Positions 25,156 through 34,363 of a stretch of 52,848 nucleotides of DNA are shown one piece after another; the first letter of the stretch is position 1, and each line of letters starts with the position of its first letter. This DNA is from an uncultured Eubacteriales bacterium (GTDB lineage Bacteria > Bacillota > Clostridia > Peptostreptococcales > Anaerovoracaceae): assembly GCA_900315485.1 (NCBI GenBank), contig OMZI01000016.1, forward strand, positions 1 to 52,848. Reading direction: 5' to 3'. The notes under the pieces are model-generated. The model saw nothing but the letters and a program-made list of their open reading frames with translations. It ran no database searches and had not been told where the DNA came from. The position numbers were made by a program, and so were the translations under genes.

Positions 25156-26082
25156 ATGACAGTACACAACAGGTGGACAGGTGCAGCTCATCTTGAAGAA
25201 ATAGCAGCTGCAATGACTGAGATCGACACAAGACCGGATGAGGGAAGATTCCTCGGAGTCGAGGAGATCGTCGCTGAAGCGGTCGAGCATCTGCTTACGG
25301 CTATGTTCCCTTATCATATGGGAAAGGCGAGAGGCAGATTCGTTGAGACTGAAAAGAGGACATGGGAACTTATGCGCGCCTATGATGCTCTGACCCAGGC
25401 GCTGAGCTTTGTGTGCGACTGTACTGACGGCGCTGCATACAAGGCGGAGCAGCTGATCGATGCTCTGCCGGAAATACTGGAAGTGCTGAAGACCGATGTC
25501 CAGGCAGGCTACGAGGGAGACCCGGCAGCCGCCAGCCTTGATGAGGTCATAATCACATATCCTTCGTTCAAGGCGATCGCCACCTACCGCATCGCGCACA
25601 GGCTGTACGAGCTGGGCGTACCGATGATACCGCGCGTGATGACCGAGCTGGCTCATCAGGCGACAGGCATAGACATCCATCCGGGTGCAGCGATAGGGAA
25701 GTATTTCTTTATCGACCACGGCACCGGTGTAGTAGTAGGAGAGACCACGGTCATAGGCGAGCACGTCAAGCTGTACCAGCATGTGACACTCGGAGCGAAG
25801 AGCTTTGACCTTGCTGAGGACGGCACTCCTGTCAAGGGCGTCAAGAGACATCCTAACATCGGCAACAATGTGGTCATATATGCAGGAGCCACGATCCTCG
25901 GAGGAGATACGTACATCGGAGATGACTGCGTCATCGGCGGTAACGTATGGCTCACTCATTCGATTGAGGCGGGCAAGACTGTTACCAACAAGTCTTCAGG
26001 CCAGCAGCTGTGGCAGGGAAGGCACGAGATCGAGAGCGGTAATATCACTCTCGAACCGGGCAACTCGGCACTGTTCATATAG
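25156..26082 (+). CDS. cysE: Serine O-acetyltransferase
   Basis: 308 residues; acetylates serine with acetyl-CoA, the first step of cysteine synthesis. The N-terminal 150 residues are helical as in the longer bacterial/EpsC form. From about residue 160 is a left-handed beta-helix of hexapeptide repeats: DIHPGAAIGKYFFIDHGTG with the catalytic Asp/His, VVVGETTVIGEHVKLYQHVT, and NIGNNVVIYAGATILGG. GGAGG ahead of ATG. Placed directly upstream of tRNA-Sec and selA, where it supplies the serine/cysteine branch of metabolism, though a direct link to Sec is not implied by sequence. Confidence 0.93.
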   Translation: MTVHNRWTGAAHLEEIAAAMTEIDTRPDEGRFLGVEEIVAEAVEHLLTAMFPYHMGKARGRFVETEKRTWELMRAYDALTQALSFVCDCTDGAAYKAEQLIDALPEILEVLKTDVQAGYEGDPAAASLDEVIITYPSFKAIATYRIAHRLYELGVPMIPRVMTELAHQATGIDIHPGAAIGKYFFIDHGTGVVVGETTVIGEHVKLYQHVTLGAKSFDLAEDGTPVKGVKRHPNIGNNVVIYAGATILGGDTYIGDDCVIGGNVWLTHSIEAGKTVTNKSSGQQLWQGRHEIESGNITLEPGNSALFI

Positions 26083-26132
26083 CATACAGAGTCAGACTGC
26101 GGCCCGGCGTTAAAGGACGGACATAATAACAC

Positions 26133-26176
26133 ACAGCAGAGGATCAGAAATCCGGTTGATACTCTGCTGTTTTTTT
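26133..26176 (+). terminator. Terminator of the serine acetyltransferase operon
   Basis: ACAGCAGAG / CTCTGCTGT (26133-26141, 26162-26170) and T7. Confidence 0.88.
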
Positions 26177-26184
26177 GCTAAAAT
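26156..26184 (+). promoter_or_regulatory. Promoter of tRNA-Sec
   Basis: TTGATA, 17 bases, TAAAAT (26156-26161, 26179-26184). It overlaps the cysE terminator: the spacer contains the descending stem arm and T run. Confidence 0.65.
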
Positions 26185-26228
26185 CTTATAAGTGCGTTCT
26201 CAATGAACGCATGTGAAAAAGGCGACCT

Positions 26229-26326
26229 GGGGGTAGATAGGTGCTGGTGTGCCTCGCGGTCTTCAAAACCGTTTGCAGGGGGTTAGTAGCCTCCCGGGTG
26301 GGTTCGATTCCCACATACTCCCGCCA
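26229..26326 (+). tRNA. selC: tRNA-Sec (anticodon UCA)
   Basis: 98 bases including encoded CCA. Anticodon loop CTTCAAA (26261-26267) with TCA at 26263-26265. It has the Sec hallmarks: long acceptor stem (GGGGGTA pairs with TACTCCC, G discriminator), a six-pair D stem with a four-base loop (AGGTGC-TGGT-GTGCCT), and a long variable arm (GGGGG / CCTCC). T arm GTGGG-TTCGATT-CCCAC. It lies just before selA and is the carrier on which SelA makes selenocysteine. Confidence 0.95.
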
Positions 26327-26398
26327 CTTAATTATTAACTGTTTCCTGTACTGCCTGACATGCGGCAGTATGGCTGCATTTAACCGGAGGTCGGATAG

Positions 26399-27913
26399 AT
26401 GAATAAGAATGAATTGCTGAGGAGACTCCCTAAGATCGATGAAGTTCTGAAAGAGGGGTCTCTTGTTGTTTTATCTGAAGAAAAGGGATCGCTTCTCGTA
26501 ACCGAGGCCGTGCGCGGCGTCATAGCGGATATGAGAAAGAACATCCTTGACATAGATGAGGAGAGGCTGGCAGTGCTGGATTCCGCGGCAGACGGAGCCC
26601 TGCACGGAAGCAATGAGAGCAAGAGTGCTCTGGCTTCCTTCTTCAGCCAGTTCGAGCCTGCCAATGTGGCAGCCAGGGCTGCTGCAAGGCTCGCTGAAGA
26701 CGAATCCCTCAATCTGTATCCTGTGGTAAATGCCACCGGAACGATCCTGCACACCAATCTCGGAAGAGCACCGCTGTGCGCTGACGCTGTAGAGAATGTG
26801 GCTAAGGTGTCCCGCAGCTACTCTGATCTTGAGTACAATGTGGCGAAGGGTGCCCGCGGCTCCAGACATGATCTTGTCGGCAACCTGATAGCGGAGCTTA
26901 CAGGAGCTGAGGACGCGATGGTCGTAAACAACAACGCTGCCGCAACGATGATAGTTCTTGCATCCATGGGAGCAGGCAAAGAGATAATCGTCAGCAGAAG
27001 CGAGCTCGTTGAGATCGGCGGAGCCTTCAGGATCCCTGACATCATGTCGCAGTCGGGCGCATTCCTTCAGGAGGTCGGCACCAGCAACAAGACCAAGCCG
27101 TCCGATTATGAGAAGGCGATAATGACTAAGGAAATGCTCGCTGAAGAGCCGTGGAAGAACGACCCGAGAGGGACCAGGAGATTTGAGACCGGAGCGCTCA
27201 TGAAGGTGCACAAGTCCAACTATGACATCCTCGGATTCACCGAAGAGGCGAGCCTTGAGGATCTCGTAGAGATAGGAAAGAAGCATGATCTGCCTGTGAT
27301 CTTCGATATGGGCAACGGCCTGATGCTGGACATGTCGGAATACGGACTGAGAGAGCCTAACATCCCGGCTTCACTGGCTACGGGAATAGACGTCATGCTG
27401 TTCAGCGGAGACAAGCTCCTCGGAGGACCGCAGGCCGGCATCATAGTAGGAAAGAAGAAATATATAAGCAGGATGAAGAAGCATCCTCTGGCGCGTGCAA
27501 TGAGAGTCGACAAGATGACTTTTGCCGCACTCGAGGCGACACTGGCCAAGTATAAGGACCCTAAGATCGCGCTCAGAGACATCCCTGTGCTGAACATGAT
27601 CTCGGCATCCGGGGATGAGATGAAGGCCAAAGCGAAGAGGCTCGCTGATGAGATCGCCAAGGCGAACAGCGGACTGGAACTTGAGATCGTTGCCGTTAAG
27701 GATCAGATCGGCGGCGGCTCGGCACCTATGGTGCGCCTGCCCGGATGGGCAGTTTCTGTCCGCGACGGCAGCAGATCGGCGGACAGCATCGAGCGCCGCC
27801 TGCGCAAGGGCAAAGTGCCTGTCGTAGCAAGGATACATGATGACATGCTGCTCCTGTGCGTACGCACGGTATTTGAAGACGAATTCGGCCTTATAGCTGA
27901 CGCGCTGAGATAG
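26399..27913 (+). CDS. selA: L-seryl-tRNA(Sec) selenium transferase
   Basis: 504 residues, somewhat longer than the usual 460-480. PLP enzyme converting seryl-tRNA-Sec to selenocysteyl-tRNA-Sec with selenophosphate. Visible motifs are VNATGTILHTNLGRAPL, VNNNAAA, the cofactor region IFDMGNGLMLD and the PLP lysine in FSGDKLLGGPQAG (Lys339). CCGGAGG precedes ATG 26399. It follows tRNA-Sec and precedes selB by 44 bases. Confidence 0.96.
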   Translation: MNKNELLRRLPKIDEVLKEGSLVVLSEEKGSLLVTEAVRGVIADMRKNILDIDEERLAVLDSAADGALHGSNESKSALASFFSQFEPANVAARAAARLAEDESLNLYPVVNATGTILHTNLGRAPLCADAVENVAKVSRSYSDLEYNVAKGARGSRHDLVGNLIAELTGAEDAMVVNNNAAATMIVLASMGAGKEIIVSRSELVEIGGAFRIPDIMSQSGAFLQEVGTSNKTKPSDYEKAIMTKEMLAEEPWKNDPRGTRRFETGALMKVHKSNYDILGFTEEASLEDLVEIGKKHDLPVIFDMGNGLMLDMSEYGLREPNIPASLATGIDVMLFSGDKLLGGPQAGIIVGKKKYISRMKKHPLARAMRVDKMTFAALEATLAKYKDPKIALRDIPVLNMISASGDEMKAKAKRLADEIAKANSGLELEIVAVKDQIGGGSAPMVRLPGWAVSVRDGSRSADSIERRLRKGKVPVVARIHDDMLLLCVRTVFEDEFGLIADALR

Positions 27914-27957
27914 TGCGCAGTCATAACTGCCGGTCATCACAGAAGATAAAAGGATAT

Positions 27958-29895
27958 ATGAAGAACATTATTATAGGTACTGCCGGGCACGTAGACCACG
28001 GCAAGACAACTCTGATAAAAGCACTCTCCGGCATCGACACCGACCGCCTGATGGAGGAGAAGAAGCGCGGCATCACGATCGAACTCGGTTTTGCCCACAT
28101 TCCCAATGACGCAGGATACAACATCGGCGTCATCGATGTTCCGGGACACGAGAAGTTCATCAAGAACATGCTCGCCGGCATAGGCGGCATAGATTTTGTG
28201 CTGTTCGTAGTCGCTGCGGACGAGGGCATCATGCCTCAGACGAGGGAGCACTTTGAGATCCTGAACGCTCTCGGCATTGACGACGGTATCATCGCCGTGA
28301 CCAAGACGGACATGGTCGAAGAGGAGTGGATGGAGCTTCTTCTTGATGAGGTAAATGAGTACTTCAAGGGGACCTTCCTTGAGGGCAAGCCTGTCATTCC
28401 GGTCAGCGCGGCAACAGGAGAGAATATCGAAGTCCTGAGAGAAGCCATCGTTGAGAAGTGCGACAGGGAGAACAAGCGCCGCGAGGAGAAGGAACTCTTC
28501 AGACTGCCTGTGGACAGGGTGTTCACGATGTCGGGCTTCGGTACGGTCGTGACAGGAACTCTTGTCGACGGCACTGTCAGAGTCGGAGATGAGATCGTCA
28601 TATACCCGCACGCCGGTGAGGGCCAGGGCGGTACAGACGGACGCAAAGTCAAGGTGCGCGGCATCGAGACTTACGGCAAAGAGACTGATATGGCTCTAGC
28701 GGGACAGAGGACAGCGATCAACCTCGCAGCCATAGGCAAGGAGGATGTGTCGAGAGGCGATGTGCTCGCTGCTAAGGATGCTGTAACAGTAACATCCATG
28801 ATCGATGTAAAGCTCAGGATGTTCAGCTCGTCTGACCGTATAGTGCTGAACAACAGCCGCGTGCATCTGTATTCGGGAGCTGCCGAAGTGCTTGCCAAGG
28901 TCATTCTCCTTGACAGGGACGCTCTGTCGGCGGGCGAGGAATGCTATGCCCAGCTGAGGCTCGAGGAGCCGATGGCTCTGAGGCGCGGGGACAAATTCAT
29001 AGTAAGATTCTATTCACCGATAATAACCGTCGGAGGCGGTACTGTACTGGATACTCTGCCGCTCAAGCATAAGAGAAACCGTGAGGAAGTGCTCGCCGGC
29101 ATGGAGATCCTTGCTGGCGGAAGCACTGAGGATATAATCGCAGCCAAGTCGGGTGAGCACAGATTCGTAAGGCAGGAAGAGCTCGCTCATGAGTTGGGAC
29201 TCCTCCCTGACGAGATGGAGAAGATCACAGCCGGGATGACTGCGGATGAGGGCGGAAACTGCCCGCTCGTAAGACTCCCTGACAGGACTCTCCTGAGCAG
29301 GGCAAAATACGAAAAGATGAAGTCGGGGCTCGAGGATATCATCAACGTATATCACGATGCGAATCCTCTTGCAGACGGTATTCCGAGACAGGAACTTCTC
29401 TCAAGGCTGAGGGAAGCATGGCACACCGATGATGACAAACTCATTCAGGGAGCTGTGAAGTATCTCATGGATAACGGAGTCATCGAAGATCACGGCAAGT
29501 CGATAGCACTCAGCGGATTCAGGATCGAGTATACTCAGGAGCAGCTGGCTCTGAAGAACCGCATAGCAAAGATGTATGCAGAGGCCGGTCTTGAGATGAT
29601 CAGAACTGAGGATGTGATGGCTCTTGACAGGAACAAGGGTGTTATAAATGCTATACTCTCGGATCTGACTGCTGAAGGCTGCATCGTCAAGGTCAATCCG
29701 TCATATTACATCTCAGCGGATGCCTGGGATGAAGTCAACAGATGCGTCAAGTCATTCGAGGGAGAATTCACGCTGGCTGAGTTCAGAGACAGGATAGGCA
29801 CATCGCGTAAGTATGCTGCCGAGTTCCTCCCGGCTCTGGATAAGGCGGGCATTACAGTATTCAACGGTACGACCCGTACCGTTGTAAGAAAGTAG
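27958..29895 (+). CDS. selB: Selenocysteine-specific elongation factor
   Basis: 645 residues. GTPase that delivers Sec-tRNA to UGA codons and binds the SECIS hairpin. G1 [14 protein letters not shown]3 [12 protein letters not shown]4 TKTD are all present in the EF-Tu-like N-terminal half; the C-terminal 270 residues are the winged-helix repeats that bind SECIS RNA. A GTG at 27913 is in frame, but AAAAGGA just before ATG 27958 fixes the start. Together with selA it forms the core Sec operon. Confidence 0.96.
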   Translation: MKNIIIGTAGHVDHGKTTLIKALSGIDTDRLMEEKKRGITIELGFAHIPNDAGYNIGVIDVPGHEKFIKNMLAGIGGIDFVLFVVAADEGIMPQTREHFEILNALGIDDGIIAVTKTDMVEEEWMELLLDEVNEYFKGTFLEGKPVIPVSAATGENIEVLREAIVEKCDRENKRREEKELFRLPVDRVFTMSGFGTVVTGTLVDGTVRVGDEIVIYPHAGEGQGGTDGRKVKVRGIETYGKETDMALAGQRTAINLAAIGKEDVSRGDVLAAKDAVTVTSMIDVKLRMFSSSDRIVLNNSRVHLYSGAAEVLAKVILLDRDALSAGEECYAQLRLEEPMALRRGDKFIVRFYSPIITVGGGTVLDTLPLKHKRNREEVLAGMEILAGGSTEDIIAAKSGEHRFVRQEELAHELGLLPDEMEKITAGMTADEGGNCPLVRLPDRTLLSRAKYEKMKSGLEDIINVYHDANPLADGIPRQELLSRLREAWHTDDDKLIQGAVKYLMDNGVIEDHGKSIALSGFRIEYTQEQLALKNRIAKMYAEAGLEMIRTEDVMALDRNKGVINAILSDLTAEGCIVKVNPSYYISADAWDEVNRCVKSFEGEFTLAEFRDRIGTSRKYAAEFLPALDKAGITVFNGTTRTVVRK

Positions 29896-29910
29896 CGGCA
29901 AGTGAAGCTT

Positions 29911-30510
29911 ATGATTACAGGAAGAAAGAAAAACAGAACAGCGGCGGCCCTTATGTCGGCAATAATGATACTTGCGGTCATTTTTGCAGGATGCAGCGGG
30001 CAGAGCGGTGCAGAACTCAAGGTCAGCGAGGATCTAGAGTCGATGCGCTATGTCGAGCTCGATCCTGAGATCAATGCTGAGCTTGAGGGTCTGCTGAGTG
30101 ATCAGGGCAGGGAATACTATGAGATGTTTCTCGGCAAGGCGGGCGAATTCGACTATGCCATCACAGGAGCCGACAGGACGGATAACGGAACGGTGGTACA
30201 TGTTCGCATAACGACATATGATTTTGCCAGCGAATACCTGAAGTCCTGGACGGAGTTCCTTGAGCCGTATGAGAATGATGAAAGCAAAAAGGAAGGAGAC
30301 GGGAAGGAGAACTTCGATTCAGCACAGCTGTACGAGACTCTTTTCAGGAATCTCAGCAGGATCACGGAGAAGAAATACATCGCGGATGTGGATATAAACT
30401 GCGAAGAGGAAAACGGCAAATGGCATACTGATGCAGCAGTCAATGCAGCGCTGAGAGATGCCATTCTCGGCGGGATGCTGTCCGAGATGAGCAGCCTTGC
30501 GGGTCTGTAA
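29911..30510 (+). CDS. Small lipoprotein of unknown function
   Basis: 199 residues. N-terminal signal with lipobox IFAGC (Cys28); the remainder is acidic and hydrophilic with no family I recognise. It begins 15 bases after the selB stop (an in-frame GTG at 29902 is an alternative) and so is probably co-transcribed with selA-selB. A role in selenium uptake is conceivable but not supported by any motif; many clostridia have unlinked DUF5105-like lipoproteins of this size. Confidence 0.7.
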   Translation: MITGRKKNRTAAALMSAIMILAVIFAGCSGQSGAELKVSEDLESMRYVELDPEINAELEGLLSDQGREYYEMFLGKAGEFDYAITGADRTDNGTVVHVRITTYDFASEYLKSWTEFLEPYENDESKKEGDGKENFDSAQLYETLFRNLSRITEKKYIADVDINCEEENGKWHTDAAVNAALRDAILGGMLSEMSSLAGL

Positions 30511-30633
30511 CGGTATGATCATGGAATATTCCTGAAATTACACATATTATTTACCAATATAGATAGATTTTACACAGTAAAGTATATATAATGTTCAAAC
30601 TGAGCAAAAAAACAAGTTGGAGGAGATGAAAAA

Positions 30634-31530
30634 ATGCTTAAGGTAGAAAGAATGATGCCTATGATGCACCAGGCAGATGACCAGGGTGCACCGGATGAAA
30701 ACTGTACTCATGACTGCAGCAGCTGCGGAGCAGACTGCCCTTCAAGAAGCGGCGGTATCCAGAAGGCTCAGCTGAATGAGCACAGCTCGATCAAGAAGGT
30801 GATCGGAGTTGTCAGCGGCAAGGGCGGAGTCGGAAAGTCAATGGTGACTGCACTCAGCGCACTGGCAGCAACAAGAAACGGTTATAAGACAGGTATCATG
30901 GATGCGGATATCACAGGACCTTCCATTCCTAAGATGTTCGGCGTACACAGCAAGGCATTCGGTTCCGATTTCGGTATCATGCCGGCGGTCACTCCTACCG
31001 AGATCAGCCTCATGTCCATCAACCTTCTGGTTGAGAACGAGACTGACCCTGTAGTATGGAGAGGTCCGGTCATCGGCGGTGTTGTCGAGCAGTTCTGGAC
31101 AGATGTATGCTGGGGAGACCTCGATGTACTCTTCATCGACATGCCTCCGGGGACAGGCGACGTTCCGCTGACTGTTTTCCAGTCACTTCCTATCGACGGA
31201 ATCATCGTAGTAACATCCCCGCAGGATCTGGTAAGCATGATCGTTGCCAAGGCTGTAAACATGGCCAACCTCATGAACATTCCTGTCCTCGGACTTGTAG
31301 AAAATATGAGCTATATCACATGTCCTGACTGCGGACGCAAGATCGAGATGTTCGGACCTAGCCAGGCAGAGGCAGTAGCAGCTGCAAACGGCATCAGGCT
31401 TCTTGAGAGGCTTCCGATCGATCCTGTTCTTTCGCAGGAAGCAGACCAGGGCAAAATTGAATTCAACGAAGGAACTCAGATGGAATCCATCCTCGGAGTT
31501 CTTGATGAGCTGGGACTTAAAGCAGAGTAA
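30634..31530 (+). CDS. Mrp/NBP35 family P-loop ATPase (Fe-S cluster carrier)
   Basis: 298 residues. Cys-rich N-terminus (CTHDCSSCGADC, within residues 24-35) of the NBP35/Mrp type, deviant Walker A SGKGGVGKS, a DADITGPSIP segment, the IDMPPGTGD switch and a C-terminal CPDC pair that in this family bridges an Fe-S cluster between subunits. It probably carries Fe-S clusters to target enzymes. GGAGGAG precedes the ATG. The gap to potA is 17 bases, suggesting co-transcription with an unrelated transporter. Confidence 0.92.
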   Translation: MLKVERMMPMMHQADDQGAPDENCTHDCSSCGADCPSRSGGIQKAQLNEHSSIKKVIGVVSGKGGVGKSMVTALSALAATRNGYKTGIMDADITGPSIPKMFGVHSKAFGSDFGIMPAVTPTEISLMSINLLVENETDPVVWRGPVIGGVVEQFWTDVCWGDLDVLFIDMPPGTGDVPLTVFQSLPIDGIIVVTSPQDLVSMIVAKAVNMANLMNIPVLGLVENMSYITCPDCGRKIEMFGPSQAEAVAAANGIRLLERLPIDPVLSQEADQGKIEFNEGTQMESILGVLDELGLKAE

Positions 31531-31547
31531 TTCGGGAGGAGACTTTA

Positions 31548-32633
31548 TTGAGCGAACTGATCAGGCTTGAACATATTGTCAAAAGTTTTGACGATACTGT
31601 GGTGCTTAACGGCATCGACCTTAGTGTTGCGGAAAATGAGTTCGTAACACTTCTGGGGCCTTCGGGCTGCGGCAAAACAACTACTCTGAGGATAATCGGC
31701 GGGTTCGAAAAGCCTGACGAGGGAAGGGTGTACTTCGACGGAAAGGACATCACTGATCTTCCTGCCAATCAGAGACATCTGAACACTGTATTCCAGAACT
31801 ATGCTCTTTTCCCGCACATGAGTGTAGGTGAAAACATAGCTTTCGGACTGAGGGTCAAGAACAAGTCTGAACAGTATATAAAGGACAAAATCAAATACGC
31901 ACTTAAGCTCGTCAACCTGGACGGATTCGAGAACAGAAAGATCGATCAGATGTCCGGAGGACAGCAGCAGAGGATCGCGATGGCAAGGGCTATTGTAAAC
32001 GAGCCGCGTGTGCTGCTGCTTGACGAGCCTCTTGGCGCGCTCGATCTCAAACTCAGACAGGAAATGCAGTACGAGCTGGTAAGACTCAAAAAGGAGCTCG
32101 GCATCACTTTCCTGTACATAACACATGATCAGGAAGAAGCTCTGACGATGTCCGACAAGGTCGTCGTCATGAACGAGGGGTACATCCAGCAGGAAGGCAC
32201 TCCGGAGCAGATCTATGATGAGCCGGTAAACGCTTTCGTTGCCGACTTTATCGGAGACAGCAACATCCTTCCGGGACAGATGGTCGATGAGAAGGTCGTA
32301 CGCATCAACGGCATCGACTATCCGTGTATCGACGGTACTGAGCAGGGCTTCCCTCCGCGCCGCAAGGTCGACGTGGTCATAAGGCCTGAGGACATAGACA
32401 TCATGCCTTACGGACAGGGACAGTTCAACGGTACCATCATCTCCAAGCTGTTCATCGGCGTCCACTATGAGATGCTGGTGCAGAGCGAGAACGGCAAGGT
32501 GGAATGGCTGCTTCAGAACTACGACCAGCATGAAGTAGGCGAGAAGATAGGAATGAAGGTAGATCCGGAGAACATCCAGATCATGCACAAGCCCAAGAGT
32601 GAAGCCGAATCGGCGATGGAGATCGACATATGA
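31548..32633 (+). CDS. potA: Spermidine/putrescine ABC transporter ATP-binding protein
   Basis: 361 residues with Walker A GPSGCGKTT, Q-loop FQNYALFPHM, signature MSGGQQQRIAMARA, Walker B LLLDEPLGALD and H-loop THDQEE, then a C-terminal TOBE domain. It powers import of polyamines through PotB and PotC. The start codon is TTG 31548 with GGAGGA at 31536-31540, 7 bases away. Its stop overlaps the potB start (ATGA). Confidence 0.93.
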   Translation: MSELIRLEHIVKSFDDTVVLNGIDLSVAENEFVTLLGPSGCGKTTTLRIIGGFEKPDEGRVYFDGKDITDLPANQRHLNTVFQNYALFPHMSVGENIAFGLRVKNKSEQYIKDKIKYALKLVNLDGFENRKIDQMSGGQQQRIAMARAIVNEPRVLLLDEPLGALDLKLRQEMQYELVRLKKELGITFLYITHDQEEALTMSDKVVVMNEGYIQQEGTPEQIYDEPVNAFVADFIGDSNILPGQMVDEKVVRINGIDYPCIDGTEQGFPPRRKVDVVIRPEDIDIMPYGQGQFNGTIISKLFIGVHYEMLVQSENGKVEWLLQNYDQHEVGEKIGMKVDPENIQIMHKPKSEAESAMEIDI

Positions 32634-33445
32634 TAGCAAAGAAGCGTTTTGCAGCTCCGTTCATAGTGTGGATCATAGCGGGAACAGTCATCCCGCTCGC
32701 TTCGATTGCATATTACGGATTCTCATCGAGAGACGGAGGGTTCACATTCTCCAACATCACTGCGATGTTCCAGCATGACCACATGCAGGCACTCGGTCTG
32801 TCACTGCTTCTCGCGGTGATCAGCACGATCATATGCCTTCTTCTTGCGTTCCCGATGGCAATGGTTCTGAGGGACAGCAAGTACGGCAAGCAGGGCTTCC
32901 TCATATTCGTCATCATACTTCCGATGTGGATGAACTTCCTTCTGAGGACGATGGCGTGGCAGGTGCTGCTTGAAAGACAGGGCGTAATCAACGGACTTCT
33001 TGCAGCTGTAGGACTTCCGAGACAGGAAATGATGAACACACCGGGAGCGATAGTCCTCGGCATGGTCTATGACTTCCTTCCGTTCATGATCCTGCCTATA
33101 TACAACACGGTATCCAAGATAGACAACCACCTCATCGAGGCGGCCTATGACCTCGGTGCCAGCAAGGCAATGACTTTTGCAAAAGTCGTACTGCCGCTGT
33201 CGGTACCGGGAATAGTAAGCGGTATCACTATGGTGTTCATACCGGCCCTCACCACATTCGTTATCTCGAACATGCTGGGCGGAGGCAAGATCAACCTCAT
33301 AGGAAACATCATCGAGCAGGAGTTCACGGTCAACTCCAACTGGTATCTGGGCAGCGGACTGTCGCTGGTCATGATGGTATTCATAATACTCAGCATGGTG
33401 CTCCTTCAGAAGTTCGATAAGACCGGCGGAGCCAATCTTATTTAA
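32630..33445 (+). CDS. potB: Spermidine/putrescine ABC transporter permease
   Basis: 271-residue membrane protein with six predicted helices and the EAA loop (EAAYDLGASKAMTFAKVVLPLSVPG is at about residues 174-198). Overlaps potA by 4 bases, and a 15-base gap separates it from potC, indicating one operon. PotB/PotH-type permease. Confidence 0.92.
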   Translation: MIAKKRFAAPFIVWIIAGTVIPLASIAYYGFSSRDGGFTFSNITAMFQHDHMQALGLSLLLAVISTIICLLLAFPMAMVLRDSKYGKQGFLIFVIILPMWMNFLLRTMAWQVLLERQGVINGLLAAVGLPRQEMMNTPGAIVLGMVYDFLPFMILPIYNTVSKIDNHLIEAAYDLGASKAMTFAKVVLPLSVPGIVSGITMVFIPALTTFVISNMLGGGKINLIGNIIEQEFTVNSNWYLGSGLSLVMMVFIILSMVLLQKFDKTGGANLI

Positions 33446-33460
33446 AAGGCAGGGCTGGAA

Positions 33461-34240
33461 ATGAAGAAAACACTGGGAAACATATATGTATTAATAATCC
33501 TGCTTTTCCTGTATATGCCGATACTGACGCTTATCGTGCTGTCTTTCAATGACGCAAAATCGATGTCGGTATGGACAGGGTTCAGCCTCCACTGGTATCA
33601 GGAGCTGTTCCAGAGCAGGCTCATGATGGGAGCGGTAGTAAATACGTTCTCCATTGCTATACTCGCAGCCCTCATCGCGACAGTCATCGGTACGATGGGT
33701 GTGCTCGGAATGGCAGCGATGAAGCAGAGACAGGAAAACGTGCTGATGGGACTCAACAACATCCCGATGCTCAATGCTGACATAGTCACAGGAATAGCTC
33801 TCATGCTGTTCTTCCTCATGGTAAGATGGCCAAGGGGATACATGTCGATCCTGTTCGCACACACGGTATTCTGCATCCCGTACGTAATCCTCTCGGTCAA
33901 GCCGAGGCTCAACAAGAATACGGACAAGCTCTTCGAGGCTGCACTGGATCTCGGAGCATCTGAAAGGTACGCGTTCAGAAAGATCGTTTTGCCTGAACTC
34001 AGGCCGGGAATAATGTCGGGCTTCCTGCTTTCCTTTACGATGTCTGTAGATGACTTCATCATCACATACTTCACAAGAGGCGCAGGCATCAATACCATCT
34101 CCACACTCATATACAGTGAGGTCAAGATCGGTATCAGGCCGAGTCTGTTCGCGCTGTCGACGATAGTATTCGTCGTCGCGCTCGTGGTGCTCATAACCGT
34201 GAACCTGAGGCAGAGCCGGCAGGACAGGGCAGCAGCCTGA
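33461..34240 (+). CDS. potC: Spermidine/putrescine ABC transporter permease
   Basis: 259 residues, six helices, EAA loop EAALDLGASERYAFRKIVLP, and a SMSVDDFIITYFTRG segment typical of PotC/PotI. Pairs with PotB in the membrane. A terminator follows at 34268; no substrate-binding protein gene (potD) is downstream. Confidence 0.92.
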   Translation: MKKTLGNIYVLIILLFLYMPILTLIVLSFNDAKSMSVWTGFSLHWYQELFQSRLMMGAVVNTFSIAILAALIATVIGTMGVLGMAAMKQRQENVLMGLNNIPMLNADIVTGIALMLFFLMVRWPRGYMSILFAHTVFCIPYVILSVKPRLNKNTDKLFEAALDLGASERYAFRKIVLPELRPGIMSGFLLSFTMSVDDFIITYFTRGAGINTISTLIYSEVKIGIRPSLFALSTIVFVVALVVLITVNLRQSRQDRAAA

Positions 34241-34267
34241 ACATAATAATGAATGAAAGACAACATG

Positions 34268-34292
34268 TGCCGCACATTATGTGCGGCATTTT
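34268..34292 (+). terminator. Terminator of the potABC operon
   Basis: TGCCGCACA / TGTGCGGCA (34268-34276, 34280-34288) and T4. Confidence 0.88.
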
Positions 34293-34363
34293 GTATTTCG
34301 CAAGCTAAAACCACCGGTATCGTGTATAATAAATGAAGTATGTTATCAAAGGAGCAGATTCAA

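Noticed and set aside
30560-30600. TTTAC-ACA-GTAAA dyad as a fourth TGTAAA-type operator
   Set aside because: Arms are shorter and spacing differs from the TGTAAA-N6-TTTACA sites; it more likely lies within the promoter of the Mrp-family gene.
31545-32639. Minus-strand frame of 364 codons antisense to potA
   Set aside because: Shadow of potA; no start signal and no domain.
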